A stretch of 64,000 nucleotides of DNA from Thermohalobaculum sp039815685 (GTDB lineage Bacteria > Pseudomonadota > Alphaproteobacteria > Rhodobacterales > Rhodobacteraceae): assembly GCA_039815685.1 (NCBI GenBank), contig JBCBYV010000020.1:1-64000 (forward strand). The letters are read 5' to 3'. Of the stretch, positions 44,760 to 53,613 are shown piece by piece (within the stretch, counting starts at the first letter, position 1; each line of letters opens with the position of its first letter). The notes below the pieces were generated by a model. The model made no database searches and was not told the DNA's origin. It was given only the letters and a program-made list of their open reading frames with translations. A program made the position numbers and the translations under genes.

Positions 44760-45488
44760 ATGCCACAGGACCGGCCGAAAATCAGGCTCCATCTCGACGC
44801 GCCGCTCGCCCCAGGCACGGATGTGACCCTCTCGCGCGATCAGGCCAACTATCTCGGCGCCGTCATGCGGCTTCCCACGGGCGCCCGGCTCCTCGTCTTC
44901 AACGGCCGGGATGGTGAGTGGGTTGCCGAGGCCACGGCCCTTACCAAGCGCACCGGCACCCTCCGGCTGCTCGAGCGCACGCGCCCGCCCGCGCCGCCGC
45001 CCGACCTCTGGCTCCTCTTCGCCCCGGTCAAGAAGGCACGCACCGACTTCATCGTGGAGAAGGCCTGCGAGCTCGGCTGCCGGCGCGTCCTCCCCACCCT
45101 CACCGCCTACACCAATGCCGAACGGGTGCGGACCGACCGCCTCCGCGCACATATGATCGAGGCGGCGGAGCAATGCGGGCTCGTCTGGGTGCCGGAGGTG
45201 GAGGAGCCCGAACGCCTCGCCACCCGTCTCGACAGCTGGCCCGCAGACCGCCGCCTCCTCTTCTGCAATGAGCGTGGCGGCGCATCGGCCGCCTCGGCGC
45301 TAACGACCGTCGACCCCGGCCCCTGGGCCATCGTCATCGGCCCGGAAGGCGGGTTTTCGGAGGAGGAGGCGGACCGCCTCGCCCGCCACCCCGGCGCGCT
45401 TGCCGTAAGCCTCGGCCCCCGCATCCTCCGCGCCGACACCGCCGCCGTCGCCGCCATCACCCTCTGGCAGGCGGCCCTCGGCGACTAG
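44760..45488 (+). CDS. rsmE: 16S rRNA (uracil(1498)-N3)-methyltransferase
   Basis: SPOUT-class methyltransferase of 242 residues that methylates U1498 of 16S rRNA. The N-terminal PUA-like domain (about 1-70) is followed by LLFAPVKKARTDFIVEKACE (about 85-105), typical of RsmE. The knotted SAM site has VIGPEGGFSEEEADRLA (about 195) and LGPRILRADTAAVAAI (about 220). GGAGGGG precedes the ATG at 44760. The ATG lies only 10 bases from one possible ubiA start and overlaps the other, so promoters of each gene must lie within the other's coding sequence. Confidence 0.96.
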   Translation: MPQDRPKIRLHLDAPLAPGTDVTLSRDQANYLGAVMRLPTGARLLVFNGRDGEWVAEATALTKRTGTLRLLERTRPPAPPPDLWLLFAPVKKARTDFIVEKACELGCRRVLPTLTAYTNAERVRTDRLRAHMIEAAEQCGLVWVPEVEEPERLATRLDSWPADRRLLFCNERGGASAASALTTVDPGPWAIVIGPEGGFSEEEADRLARHPGALAVSLGPRILRADTAAVAAITLWQAALGD

Positions 45489-45506
45489 ACCTGAGCCGAC
45501 CGTTCC

Positions 45507-45965
45507 TCAGAGCCGTGCGACGAAGCGGATGATGGCAAAGGCGATCACGCCGAAAAGCGCGCCGAGCCCGATCGCGAGCCCCACGCCGCCACCGCCCAGC
45601 CCCGCCAGCGCGGCCGAGGCGGCGGCACAGAGCACTGCCCCCGTCAACAGCCAGGTGGCCATGCCCCGCTGGCGCAGCAGGCTGAGCAGGATCACACCGG
45701 GCACGACCGCTGAGGGCATCAGGCTCGCGGCATAGAGACCGAAGACCGCCATGGCGTTTTCTGCCACGGCGAAGACCCCGATGCGCGTCGCCTCCGTAAA
45801 CCCGCCGATGACGAAGGCAATGCCGCCTGCCAGAACTGTCAGGATGACAGGCGCCAGGATCACGCCAATGGCGATGCGAAGCCAGGGCCAACGCCCCGGA
45901 TCCTGCCCGGGACCTTGCCCAGGAGACCCCCCTTCGCCACTCATGCCGTTCGCATCGACACCCAC
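45507..45965 (-). CDS. four-helix membrane protein, unknown
   Basis: A 152-residue (or 145, from the ATG at 45944) hydrophobic protein. A Gly/Pro/Gln-rich N-terminus of about 27 residues is followed by four predicted membrane helices (about 30-52, 62-90, 100-122, 126-148). Codon usage supports coding. I do not recognise the family. It converges with rsmE, 18 bases from its stop, and is divergent from glutaryl-CoA dehydrogenase. A role in transport or membrane organisation cannot be told from the sequence. Confidence 0.7.
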   Translation of the reverse strand: MGVDANGMSGEGGSPGQGPGQDPGRWPWLRIAIGVILAPVILTVLAGGIAFVIGGFTEATRIGVFAVAENAMAVFGLYAASLMPSAVVPGVILLSLLRQRGMATWLLTGAVLCAAASAALAGLGGGGVGLAIGLGALFGVIAFAIIRFVARL

Positions 45966-46101
45966 AACGCCGCCCCGGTCCCCACGCCTCTTCGTCGCCT
46001 TATGATATCGCGGGTCGATGCGTTAACAATCTACAGGTGATTATGTGCCGCTATGGGCCAGCTCGTGCCGTCGCGTGGGAATGCGCGACCCGCGGTCGCC
46101 G

Positions 46102-46130
46102 TTGGCATCACGGGTGGCTCGGCGTACATA
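46102..46130 (+). promoter_or_regulatory. probable sigma-70-type promoter of gcdH
   Basis: TTGGCA and TACATA are separated by exactly 17 bases, 32 bases before the gcdH start codon. AAGGAGGA follows as the ribosome site. Both hexamers match the housekeeping consensus at four positions each, and the leader would be about 25 bases long. Confidence 0.5.
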
Positions 46131-46161
46131 GACGCCAACCAATGCCAAGGAGGATGCCCGG

Positions 46162-47400
46162 ATGAACGAACAAGCGCCACTCCGACCGGCTGATTCTAGC
46201 GCCAAGGCCGTGCCGTCCGAGAAGCCGCGGTTCCAGTGGGACGATCCGTTCCTGATCGAGGACCAGCTCGCCGAGGACGAGCGCATGGTGCGCGACACCG
46301 CCGCCGCCTATGCCGCCGAGAAGCTCGCGCCCCGCGCCATCGGCGCCTTCGCCGACGAGACGGTCGAGCCCGGGATCTTCCGCGAGATGGGCGAACTCGG
46401 CCTCCTCGGCGTGACGATCCCCGAGGAATACGGCGGCGTCGGCGCGGGTTACGTCTCCTACGGCCTCGTCGCGCGCGAGATCGAGCGCATCGACAGCGGC
46501 TACCGCTCCATGCTCTCCGTCCAGTCCTCGCTCGTGATGTACCCCATCCACGCCTACGGCACGGAAGAGCAGCGCCAGAAGTTCCTCCCCAAACTCGCCA
46601 CCGGCGAGTGGATCGGCTGTTTCGGCCTGACAGAGCCCGATGCAGGCTCCGACCCCGCCGGCATGAAGACCCGCGCGGTCAAGACCGAGGGCGGCTACCG
46701 GCTCACCGGCGCCAAGATGTGGATCTCCAACAGCCCCATCGCGGACGTCTTCGTGATCTGGGCCAAGTCCGAGGCGCATGGCGGCGCCATCAAGGGCTTC
46801 GTGCTCGAGAAGGGCATGAAGGGCCTCTCCGCGCCCAAGATCGAGGGCAAGCTCAGCCTCCGCGCCTCCGTCACCGGTGAGATCGTGATGGACGGGGTCG
46901 AGGTCGGCGAGGACGCGCTTCTCCCCAATGTCGAAGGCCTCAAGGGCCCCTTCGGCTGCCTCAACCGTGCGCGCTACGGCATCGCCTGGGGCACGATGGG
47001 CGCGGCCGAGTTCTGCTGGCACGCCGCCCGGCAATATGGCATCGACCGCACGCAATTCGGCAAGCCCATCGCCCAGACCCAGCTCTTCCAGAAGAAGCTC
47101 GCGGACATGCAGACCGAGATCGCCCTCGGCCTCCAGGGCGCGCTTCGCGTCGGCCGGCTGATGGACGAGGGCCGCATGGCGCCCGAGATGATCTCCATCG
47201 TGAAGCGCAACAATTGCGGCAAGGCGCTCGACGTCGCCCGCATGGCGCGCGACATGCACGGCGGCAATGGCATCGCGGGCGAGTACCAGGTGATGCGCCA
47301 CATGGTGAACCTCGAGACCGTGAACACCTACGAGGGCACGCACGACATCCACGCCCTCATCCTCGGCCGCGCCCAAACCGGCCTGCAGGCCTTCTTCTGA
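46162..47400 (+). CDS. gcdH: glutaryl-CoA dehydrogenase
   Basis: Flavoenzyme of the acyl-CoA dehydrogenase family that oxidises and decarboxylates glutaryl-CoA to crotonyl-CoA in lysine/tryptophan and aromatic catabolism. The 412-residue product has LLGVTIPEEYGGVGAGYVSY (about 80), GCFGLTEPDAGSDPAGMKTR (about 152) with the FAD/substrate residues, RARYGIAWG (about 268), and the catalytic glutamate in NTYEGTHDIHALILGR (about 390). The YEGTHDIH ending and WISNSPIADVFVIWAK are characteristic of GcdH over other members. A strong site (AAGGAGGA) precedes the ATG. Electrons go to ETF and the ETF-QO at 38830. The DUF3616 gene follows after 16 bases. Confidence 0.93.
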   Translation: MNEQAPLRPADSSAKAVPSEKPRFQWDDPFLIEDQLAEDERMVRDTAAAYAAEKLAPRAIGAFADETVEPGIFREMGELGLLGVTIPEEYGGVGAGYVSYGLVAREIERIDSGYRSMLSVQSSLVMYPIHAYGTEEQRQKFLPKLATGEWIGCFGLTEPDAGSDPAGMKTRAVKTEGGYRLTGAKMWISNSPIADVFVIWAKSEAHGGAIKGFVLEKGMKGLSAPKIEGKLSLRASVTGEIVMDGVEVGEDALLPNVEGLKGPFGCLNRARYGIAWGTMGAAEFCWHAARQYGIDRTQFGKPIAQTQLFQKKLADMQTEIALGLQGALRVGRLMDEGRMAPEMISIVKRNNCGKALDVARMARDMHGGNGIAGEYQVMRHMVNLETVNTYEGTHDIHALILGRAQTGLQAFF

Positions 47401-47416
47401 AGGCCGACGCCCGGCA

Positions 47417-48523
47417 ATGACCGGATCGGTCATCGGCAATGTGACCCTGGTGTTCGAGGACCCGGATCTCCTCGAACATGTCAACGATCCGACCGAGCGG
47501 GATATCTCGGCGGCGGCGCGGGCGGGCGACACGCTCTTTCTCAGCTGCGATGAGACCGCGGGGGTCGAGCGGCTGCGACCAGTGGGGGAAGGGCGCTGGG
47601 GCGCTCATACCCACATCAATTTCGGCGAGTTCTTCGACCTACCCGAGGGGCCGGGCGGGGAGATGGATATCGAGGGGCTCGAAACCGCCGACGGGCCGGA
47701 CGGCCCCTGGCTCTGGGTTGCCGGCTCCCACGCCCTCAAGCGCCGCAAGCCGAAGCGCGAGGAGCATGACGCCGACAAGGCCCTCCGCCGCATGGGCAAG
47801 CTCAAGCGCGATCCCAACCGCTTCTTCCTCGGCCGCCTGCCGCTCAGGCGCGACACCGATGGCGGCCTCACCCCCGTCGCCGAGGACGGCGCCCGCCGCG
47901 CGGCCAGCCTGCCGCTCGACGAGGATCAGAGCGTGCTGGTGGAGATGCTGGCCGGCGACCCGCTCCTCGGCCCCTTCATGGAACTGCCCGCCAAGGAGAA
48001 CGGCTTCGATATCGAGGGGCTGGCGGCGACCGGGACCCGCGTCTGGCTCGGCCTCCGCGGCCCCGTCATCCTCGGGCATGCCGTCGTCATCGAGCTCGTC
48101 CTCGATCCCGGACCGGACGGCACCTTGCTGTTTGGCGAGGTCGAGGAAGGGCGCGGCTACGCCAAGCATCTCCTGCCGCTCCGGGGCCCCGGCCTTCGCG
48201 ACCTCCGCCGAATTGGTGACGATATCCTCTGCCTCACCGGCCCCACCCTCGACGCCGCAGGCCCCGCGCATGTCTGCCGCTGGCGGGGCGCGCTCACGGC
48301 CGAAGGCTCGGGCGTCGTCGGCGAGGACGCCATCGAGCACCTGATCGACCTGCCCATGCAGGCTGATGGCGACAAGGCCGAGGGGCTGGCCCGCTGGAGG
48401 GAAGCCGGCCCCGACGCCTGGCTCGTGGTGCATGACGATCCGGTGCCGGCGCGGCTCGATCTCCGAGAGCGGACGCTGAAAGCGGATGTTATCCGTCTCC
48501 CGGGTACAGGTGACGGTGGCTGA
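47417..48523 (+). CDS. DUF3616 family protein
   Basis: A 368-residue protein of the DUF3616 family. It has the beta-propeller-like pattern of that family: LFLSCDETAGVERL near residue 40, DIEGLETADGPDGPWLWVAG near 90, then NGFDIEGLAATGTRVWLGLR near 195. No signal peptide or membrane helix is seen, and the molecular role is unknown. It starts 16 bases after gcdH and is likely co-transcribed, but no functional link to glutarate metabolism is known to me. Confidence 0.85.
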   Translation: MTGSVIGNVTLVFEDPDLLEHVNDPTERDISAAARAGDTLFLSCDETAGVERLRPVGEGRWGAHTHINFGEFFDLPEGPGGEMDIEGLETADGPDGPWLWVAGSHALKRRKPKREEHDADKALRRMGKLKRDPNRFFLGRLPLRRDTDGGLTPVAEDGARRAASLPLDEDQSVLVEMLAGDPLLGPFMELPAKENGFDIEGLAATGTRVWLGLRGPVILGHAVVIELVLDPGPDGTLLFGEVEEGRGYAKHLLPLRGPGLRDLRRIGDDILCLTGPTLDAAGPAHVCRWRGALTAEGSGVVGEDAIEHLIDLPMQADGDKAEGLARWREAGPDAWLVVHDDPVPARLDLRERTLKADVIRLPGTGDGG

Positions 48524-48635
48524 GCCAGTCGCGCCGATCCTCAGCGCATGAAGGCGAGGCGCGAAACCGAACGGCCTTGCACGGCTGCGGCGGAATGTGA
48601 GATGCGCAAGGCGGGCAATCCGGGGGCTGCCGCAT

Positions 48636-49802
48636 ATGGACGACACGGGTCGCGGTGATCTCTCGCCTGCTGTGACCGAGGCTGCAATGCCGTTTGCAGC
48701 CATCCAGGTGAGCACGCCGATCAGCATCGTGGTCCCGACCTTTCGCGAGGTCGAGAACGCGCCCCTGCTCCTCGACCGGCTGGCGGCATTCCGCGACGAC
48801 CACGACCTCGATCTCGAAGTGCTGTTCATGGATGATGACAGCCGGGACGGTATCGTCGAAGCGGTCGCGTCGAAGGGCCATGACTGGGCCCGGGTCGTCG
48901 TGCGGACCGAGAATAGGGGGCTCAGCCCGGCGGTGATCGACGGTCTCGAGACGGCGCGCCACCCGGTCGTCGTCGTCATGGACTGCGACATGAGCCACCC
49001 GCCGGAGGCCATTCCGCACATGATGCTGGCGCTCTCGTCGGGTCAGCAGATGGTCATAGGCTCCCGCTATGTGCCGGGCGGGTCCACGGATGACGATTGG
49101 GGCCTCTTTCGCTATCTCAACAGCCTGGTGGCCACGCTGCTGGCGCGGCCGCTCACATCGGTGAAGGATCCTATGTCGGGTTTCTTCGCGTTGCGCCGCA
49201 CGGACTTCCAGCGCGCGGACGAGCTCAACCCGGTGGGCTACAAGATCGGGCTCGAGCTCATTGTCAAATGCCGCTTCGGCAATGTTGGCGAAGTCCCTAT
49301 CCACTTCACCGACCGTGTCCATGGTGAGAGCAAGCTAACACTCAAAGAGCAGCTCAAATACATACGCCACCTTCGCCGCCTCTACATTTATCGCTTTGGC
49401 ACGGCGATGGATTTTCTACAGTTCCTGGTAGTCGGCGCCTCGGGCACGATCGTGAACCTCGCCGTGCTCTCCTTGCTGCAATATGCAGGCTCGGCGGAAC
49501 AGGTCGCCCTTGCCGGCGGTATCGGCGTCAGCCTCGTGACCAACTTCCTGCTGAACCGCCGCTTCACCTTTTCCTACGCCCGCAACCGCAACCCGTGGAA
49601 ACAGTTCACCGGTTTCGTCACCGCATCGGCCGTCGGCATGTTCGTCAACTTCACGGTCGCAGCGTGGCTCAACGCGACCCTTCTGGCGGATCAACCCTTC
49701 GGCCTGCAGCTCTCCGCGGTCTGCGGTATCGCTGCGGGGATGTTCTTCAACTTCATCGGCAACCGCTACATCGTCTTCCGCAAGCGCTACATAAAGCGCT
49801 GA
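48636..49802 (+). CDS. glycosyltransferase family 2 (DPM1-like) fused to GtrA domain
   Basis: A 388-residue fusion. Residues about 25-245 are a GT2 domain of the dolichyl/polyprenyl-phosphate mannosyltransferase kind: ISIVVPTFREVENAPLLLDR, FMDDDSRDGI, VVMDCDMSHPP (the metal-binding DxD) and GSRYVPGG. Residues about 265-385 form the four-helix GtrA membrane domain (FLQFLVVGASGTIVNLAVLS, NFLLNRRFTF, FFNFIGNRYIVFRKRY). Such fusions make and flip polyprenyl-phosphate sugars for envelope glycans. I chose the ATG at 48636; a codon at 48597 would add 13 basic residues, and an ATG further in is possible. It converges with the DUF2147 gene 10 bases away. Confidence 0.9.
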   Translation: MDDTGRGDLSPAVTEAAMPFAAIQVSTPISIVVPTFREVENAPLLLDRLAAFRDDHDLDLEVLFMDDDSRDGIVEAVASKGHDWARVVVRTENRGLSPAVIDGLETARHPVVVVMDCDMSHPPEAIPHMMLALSSGQQMVIGSRYVPGGSTDDDWGLFRYLNSLVATLLARPLTSVKDPMSGFFALRRTDFQRADELNPVGYKIGLELIVKCRFGNVGEVPIHFTDRVHGESKLTLKEQLKYIRHLRRLYIYRFGTAMDFLQFLVVGASGTIVNLAVLSLLQYAGSAEQVALAGGIGVSLVTNFLLNRRFTFSYARNRNPWKQFTGFVTASAVGMFVNFTVAAWLNATLLADQPFGLQLSAVCGIAAGMFFNFIGNRYIVFRKRYIKR

Positions 49803-49812
49803 TATCGAAGGG

Positions 49813-50244
49813 CTATTCGACGCGCGCCCAGTCCTGCCCGCGGCAGATCAGACCGCCCAGGACACAGCCCGAGAGCTCGAGCGTATCCGCGCTCTTAAGC
49901 TCCATCTTGCCCGAATAGGTCTTGTCGTCGTCCGGCGCCCAGACCTTTCCGCCGTCCCACGCATTCTCCCCATCGGGCTCCATATCCCACAGGATTCGGC
50001 GACCGATGTTGCCCTCATCCGCGCCGCCGAAGGCGCCCGCGATCGTGCCACACAGGGTGTCTGCACCGTTTTCGCAAGGCGCCACAGTGACATGCAGGTA
50101 CCGCCCGTCATCCTTCGCTTCGGTCTTCCAGGTGCCGAGCGCGCCATCGGCCAGAGCGCCCGAGGCCATCAGCGTCATCACCACCGCCGACGTCAGTGCG
50201 AAAAGCCGTGAGCGCAGTACTGCATGCAAGAAGCGGTTGTTCAT
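49813..50244 (-). CDS. DUF2147 family exported protein
   Basis: A 143-residue exported protein. Signal peptide about residues 10-32 (LFALTSAVVMTLMASGALA). The mature part is the DUF2147 lipocalin-like barrel: GTWKTEAKDDGRYLHVTVAP, then CGTIAG, KTYSGKMELKSADTLELSGC and the ending RGQDWARVE. Four cysteines are in positions for disulfides. Function of the family is unknown; in this group several copies per genome are usual. It has its own gap upstream, facing the divergent DMT transporter gene. Confidence 0.9.
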   Translation of the reverse strand: MNNRFLHAVLRSRLFALTSAVVMTLMASGALADGALGTWKTEAKDDGRYLHVTVAPCENGADTLCGTIAGAFGGADEGNIGRRILWDMEPDGENAWDGGKVWAPDDDKTYSGKMELKSADTLELSGCVLGGLICRGQDWARVE

Positions 50245-50354
50245 ATTATCCTCTCCCTTTGTTTTCTCGAGCCGAAAAGCATCTTGACGCTTAAGTCAAT
50301 CGAGACGCCGCGTTGGCTTTTTGTACTCGGCCTTGTCCGCATGCCGAGTATCTC

Positions 50355-51314
50355 ATGGCCGACCGCGCATCGACAGCCCTGCCGATCGCGTGCTCAATGA
50401 CGAACATGCACTCATCCAGCGCCTTGGGCAGCACCGGTGCTGCACGCGGCATCCGCTTCGCGATCCTCGCCACGACCGTCTTTGCGATCCAGGACGGGGT
50501 CTCGAAGCATCTGGCCGAAAGCTATCCGGTGCCGTTCTTCGTGATGATCCGGTACTGGTTCTTCCTCGCCTTCGTGCTGGCGCTGGCGGCGCGGGCACCC
50601 GGTGGCATTCGCGTGGCTGCGAGGAGCCGGATGCCGTTCCTCAACATGGTGCGCGGCGTCCTTCTCGTCCTGCAAATCCTTGTTATCGTGACGAGTTTCG
50701 ACCTGATCGGGCTCAGCACCACGCATGCGATCTTCGCGCTCCACCCGCTCCTCGCCACCCTTCTCGCGGTGCCGGTGTTGGGCGAGGTTGTGGGCTGGAG
50801 GCGTCTTGCGGCCGTGGGCACGGGCTTTCTCGGCGTGCTCGTGATCATGCGCCCGGGCCTCGGCGTCTTCGACCCGACCGTGCTGATCGCCGTTCTCTCG
50901 GCCTTCATGTTTGCGACCTACACCGTGCTCACGCGGCTTACGAGCCGGGCGGACGGCTCGGCCAACCCGGCTTTCTTCTACACGGGCGTCGCGGGTGCCG
51001 CTGCGGCGACCGTGGCGGGCATGGGTCACTGGGTGCCGATGGCGGCCATCGACTATGGCTGGCTTCTGGTCCTCTGTATCTCCGGCATGGTCGGGCACTA
51101 CCTTCTCATCCGGGCGCTTGACGCAACCGAGGCCGTGCGCGTCCAGCCCTTCGTCTATCTCCAGATGGTCTTCGGCACGATCGTCGGCTGGTTCATTTTC
51201 GGCGAACACGTGGATGCCCTCACCATCCTCGGCATGGGCATGATCATCGGCGCCGGGCTCTACGCCATCTGGCGGGAGATCTATGTGACCGGCGTGAAAC
51301 CCAGGACCCGCTGA
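50355..51314 (+). CDS. EamA/DMT family transporter
   Basis: Inner-membrane exporter of the drug/metabolite transporter superfamily. The product of about 319 residues has ten hydrophobic helices in two EamA repeats (about 32-165 and 175-310), with FALHPLLATLLAVPVLGEVV in the first repeat and QPFVYLQMVFGTIVGWFIFG in the second, both classic. Family members export amino acids, nucleotides or drugs; the substrate is unknown. The start is uncertain: ATGs at 50355 and 50397 are both possible and neither has a strong ribosome site. The frame is convergent with the DUF4396 gene. Confidence 0.88.
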   Translation: MADRASTALPIACSMTNMHSSSALGSTGAARGIRFAILATTVFAIQDGVSKHLAESYPVPFFVMIRYWFFLAFVLALAARAPGGIRVAARSRMPFLNMVRGVLLVLQILVIVTSFDLIGLSTTHAIFALHPLLATLLAVPVLGEVVGWRRLAAVGTGFLGVLVIMRPGLGVFDPTVLIAVLSAFMFATYTVLTRLTSRADGSANPAFFYTGVAGAAAATVAGMGHWVPMAAIDYGWLLVLCISGMVGHYLLIRALDATEAVRVQPFVYLQMVFGTIVGWFIFGEHVDALTILGMGMIIGAGLYAIWREIYVTGVKPRTR

Positions 51315-51368
51315 CGCCCCATGGTGCACGGGTCCGACGGCGAACCAGGCCGCGTGCTCGGCTCAGGT

Positions 51369-51815
51369 TCAATGGCAGGCTTTGCCGAGGGCCTTGAGGC
51401 GCCAGTAGTTATAGGGAAGCGGCGTCAGGAACCCCACCAGCAGCATGATCGGCACCACCCACCAGGTCAGCCTCGCGCCGCCGGTGAGGAGATAGTCGGT
51501 GAGGTTCATCGCGGCCTCCATCGAGACCATCGAGATCAGCGACATGCCGATGGCGGTCCGGAACGCATCGCGGAGCTCCATCTGGCGCGACAGGATGAAG
51601 GTCTCGAGCGCGATCGAGGTCAGGATGCCGTTCACGATGGCCAGCGTCATGATAGCGAGCACGGGCCAGGGGATGCCGGTCAGCTGGAAGAACAGGATCG
51701 TGCCGAAATCGCCAATGGAGCAGCCGAGCAGGCACCAGCCCGTGTTGACCGAGGCACGCTTCCAAGTGTGCCGACAGCGCCAGTTCAGTGATGCGATCGG
51801 GACAGCGTCGGTCAT
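51369..51815 (-). CDS. DUF4396 family membrane protein
   Basis: A 148-residue protein with four hydrophobic helices. It matches DUF4396: a cysteine pair in WCLLGCSIGDFGTILFFQL (about 28-46), MSLISMVSMEAAMNLTDYLL (about 88) and the ending LPYNYWRLKALGKACH, which is diagnostic. The His/Cys content suggests metal (possibly copper) interaction, as proposed for some relatives, but this is not established. Start at the ATG at 51815 with GGAGGG upstream. It lies 70 bases downstream of the phosphoglucomutase stop on the same strand. Confidence 0.85.
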   Translation of the reverse strand: MTDAVPIASLNWRCRHTWKRASVNTGWCLLGCSIGDFGTILFFQLTGIPWPVLAIMTLAIVNGILTSIALETFILSRQMELRDAFRTAIGMSLISMVSMEAAMNLTDYLLTGGARLTWWVVPIMLLVGFLTPLPYNYWRLKALGKACH

Positions 51816-51885
51816 CGTCAGGCCCTCCGTGGCAGCCATCCCCCCGATAAGCCGTCGCGGCGAGGTTTCGTCAAGGGAATGAGCA

Positions 51886-53517
51886 TCAGGTCATCACGTC
51901 CGGCCGCGCACGACCCAGCCGCTCCTCAATGCCGGCAAGCGCGTTTGCAGCCTCGATAACCGGTGCAAGCGCCGCCTGTGGCTCCTCTCCCTGCTTTTCG
52001 GGATCGGGTTCGAAGCGTTCGAGATATACGCGAAGTGTCGCACCTTCCGTCCCGGTGCCGGAGAGGCGAAAGACCGCGCGGGCCGCCTCGCCGAAGACGA
52101 TGCGCACACCCTGCTTCGTCGCGGTCGAGCCGTCGATGGGGTCAGTATAGGCGAAGTCGTCCGCCTCGCTGACCGTCAGCCCCGCGACCTCGCGCCCCGG
52201 CAGATCGGACAAGCTCGCGCGCAGGGCTTCCATCAGCGTCTCCGCCGCCGCCTTGTCCACGCCCTCATAGTCGTGGCGGGAGTAGTAGTCGCGACCATGC
52301 GTCGCCCAGTGCTCGGTCAGGATCGCGGAGACGGATTGCCGGCGCGCAGCCAGGATGTTGAGCCAGAGAAGCACAGCCCAGAGCCCGTCCTTCTCCCGCA
52401 CATGGTTCGAGCCCGTGCCCGCGCTCTCCTCCCCGCAGATCGTGGCCCGCCCGGCGTCGAGCAGCGTGCCGAAGAACTTCCATCCCGTGGGCGTCGCGAA
52501 GGCCTCGACACCCAGATGGGCGGCCACCCGGTCCGCCGCGCGCGAGGTTGGCATCGAGCGCGCGATCCCCGTGATACCGTCCCTGTAGCCCGGCGCGAGG
52601 TGGATGTTGGCGGCGAGGACCGCGAGGCTGTCCGACGGCGTCACGTAGATGCCTCGGCCGAGGATCATGTTGCGGTCCCCATCCCCGTCCGAGGCAGCGC
52701 CGAAATCCGGCGCATCCGGCCCCATCAGCTCGTCCATCAGTGCCTTGGCATAGACCGGGTTCGGGTCCGGATGGCCACCGCCGAAGTCGGGCAGGGGAGC
52801 GGCGTTGATCACCGTGCCAGCGGGCGCGCCGAGCCGGTCTTCCAGGATCGCCGTCGCATAGGGCCCCGTCACCGCGTGCATCGCGTCAAAGCGCATCCGG
52901 AAATCCCCGGCGAAGAGGGCATGGATGGCCTCGAAGTCGAAGAGGCTCTCCATCAGCTCGGCGTAGATCGCAGCCGGGTCGATCACCGACACGGCCATCT
53001 CCCCGAGCCGTCCTTCGGCAATGGTCGACACGTCGACGTCGTCAGCTTCCAGGATGCGATAGGCATCGATCTCGGCCGTTCGCTCGTGGATCGCGTCCGT
53101 CACGCCTTCGGGCGCGGGCCCGCCGGCCGGGATGTTGTACTTCAGGCCGAAATCGCCGCCCGCCCCGCCCGGGTTGTGGCTGGCGGAGAGGATCAGGCCG
53201 CCATCGGTCTTGAGATGTCGGATCACGGCAGAGGCTGCGGGGGTAGAGAGGAGCCCGTCGCGCCCCACGACCATGCGCGAAAGCCCGTTCGCGGCCGCCA
53301 TCTTCAGGATCGTCTGGATCGCGCGATCATTGAAGAAGCGCCCGTCGCCGCCGAGGACCATGGTCTTCCCCGCTACAGGCCCGACGGCATCGAAGATCGA
53401 CTGCACGAAATTCTCGAGAAAGCCGGTCTCCATGAACCGTCGGGTCTTGGCGCGCAGGCCTGATGTGCCGGGCTTCTGCCCATCGATCGGTGTCGTCGGA
53501 ACGGTTCTGACGGTCAT
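51886..53517 (-). CDS. pgm: phosphoglucomutase (alpha-D-glucose phosphate-specific)
   Basis: Interconverts glucose 1-phosphate and glucose 6-phosphate, feeding glycogen and sugar nucleotides. The 543-residue product has the phospho-serine loop LILSASHNPGG (about 107-117), the metal loop ASDGDGDRNMILGRG (about 272), and the sugar-binding stretch CGEESAGTGSNHVREKDGLW (about 355). The phosphate-binding domain near the C-terminus has RLSGTGTEGATLRVY. This is the long PGM1-like form. It lies 96 bases downstream of the Ppx/GppA gene on the same strand. Confidence 0.97.
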   Translation of the reverse strand: MTVRTVPTTPIDGQKPGTSGLRAKTRRFMETGFLENFVQSIFDAVGPVAGKTMVLGGDGRFFNDRAIQTILKMAAANGLSRMVVGRDGLLSTPAASAVIRHLKTDGGLILSASHNPGGAGGDFGLKYNIPAGGPAPEGVTDAIHERTAEIDAYRILEADDVDVSTIAEGRLGEMAVSVIDPAAIYAELMESLFDFEAIHALFAGDFRMRFDAMHAVTGPYATAILEDRLGAPAGTVINAAPLPDFGGGHPDPNPVYAKALMDELMGPDAPDFGAASDGDGDRNMILGRGIYVTPSDSLAVLAANIHLAPGYRDGITGIARSMPTSRAADRVAAHLGVEAFATPTGWKFFGTLLDAGRATICGEESAGTGSNHVREKDGLWAVLLWLNILAARRQSVSAILTEHWATHGRDYYSRHDYEGVDKAAAETLMEALRASLSDLPGREVAGLTVSEADDFAYTDPIDGSTATKQGVRIVFGEAARAVFRLSGTGTEGATLRVYLERFEPDPEKQGEEPQAALAPVIEAANALAGIEERLGRARPDVMT

Positions 53518-53613
53518 GGGGCTTTTCCTTGAGGGGCATCGGTGGGGGAGGGCGCCGCTTGCGGGGAGATGAGGCGGCGCGACGTGTTCGCAACTGCCCG
53601 AGGTCTGCGAGCC

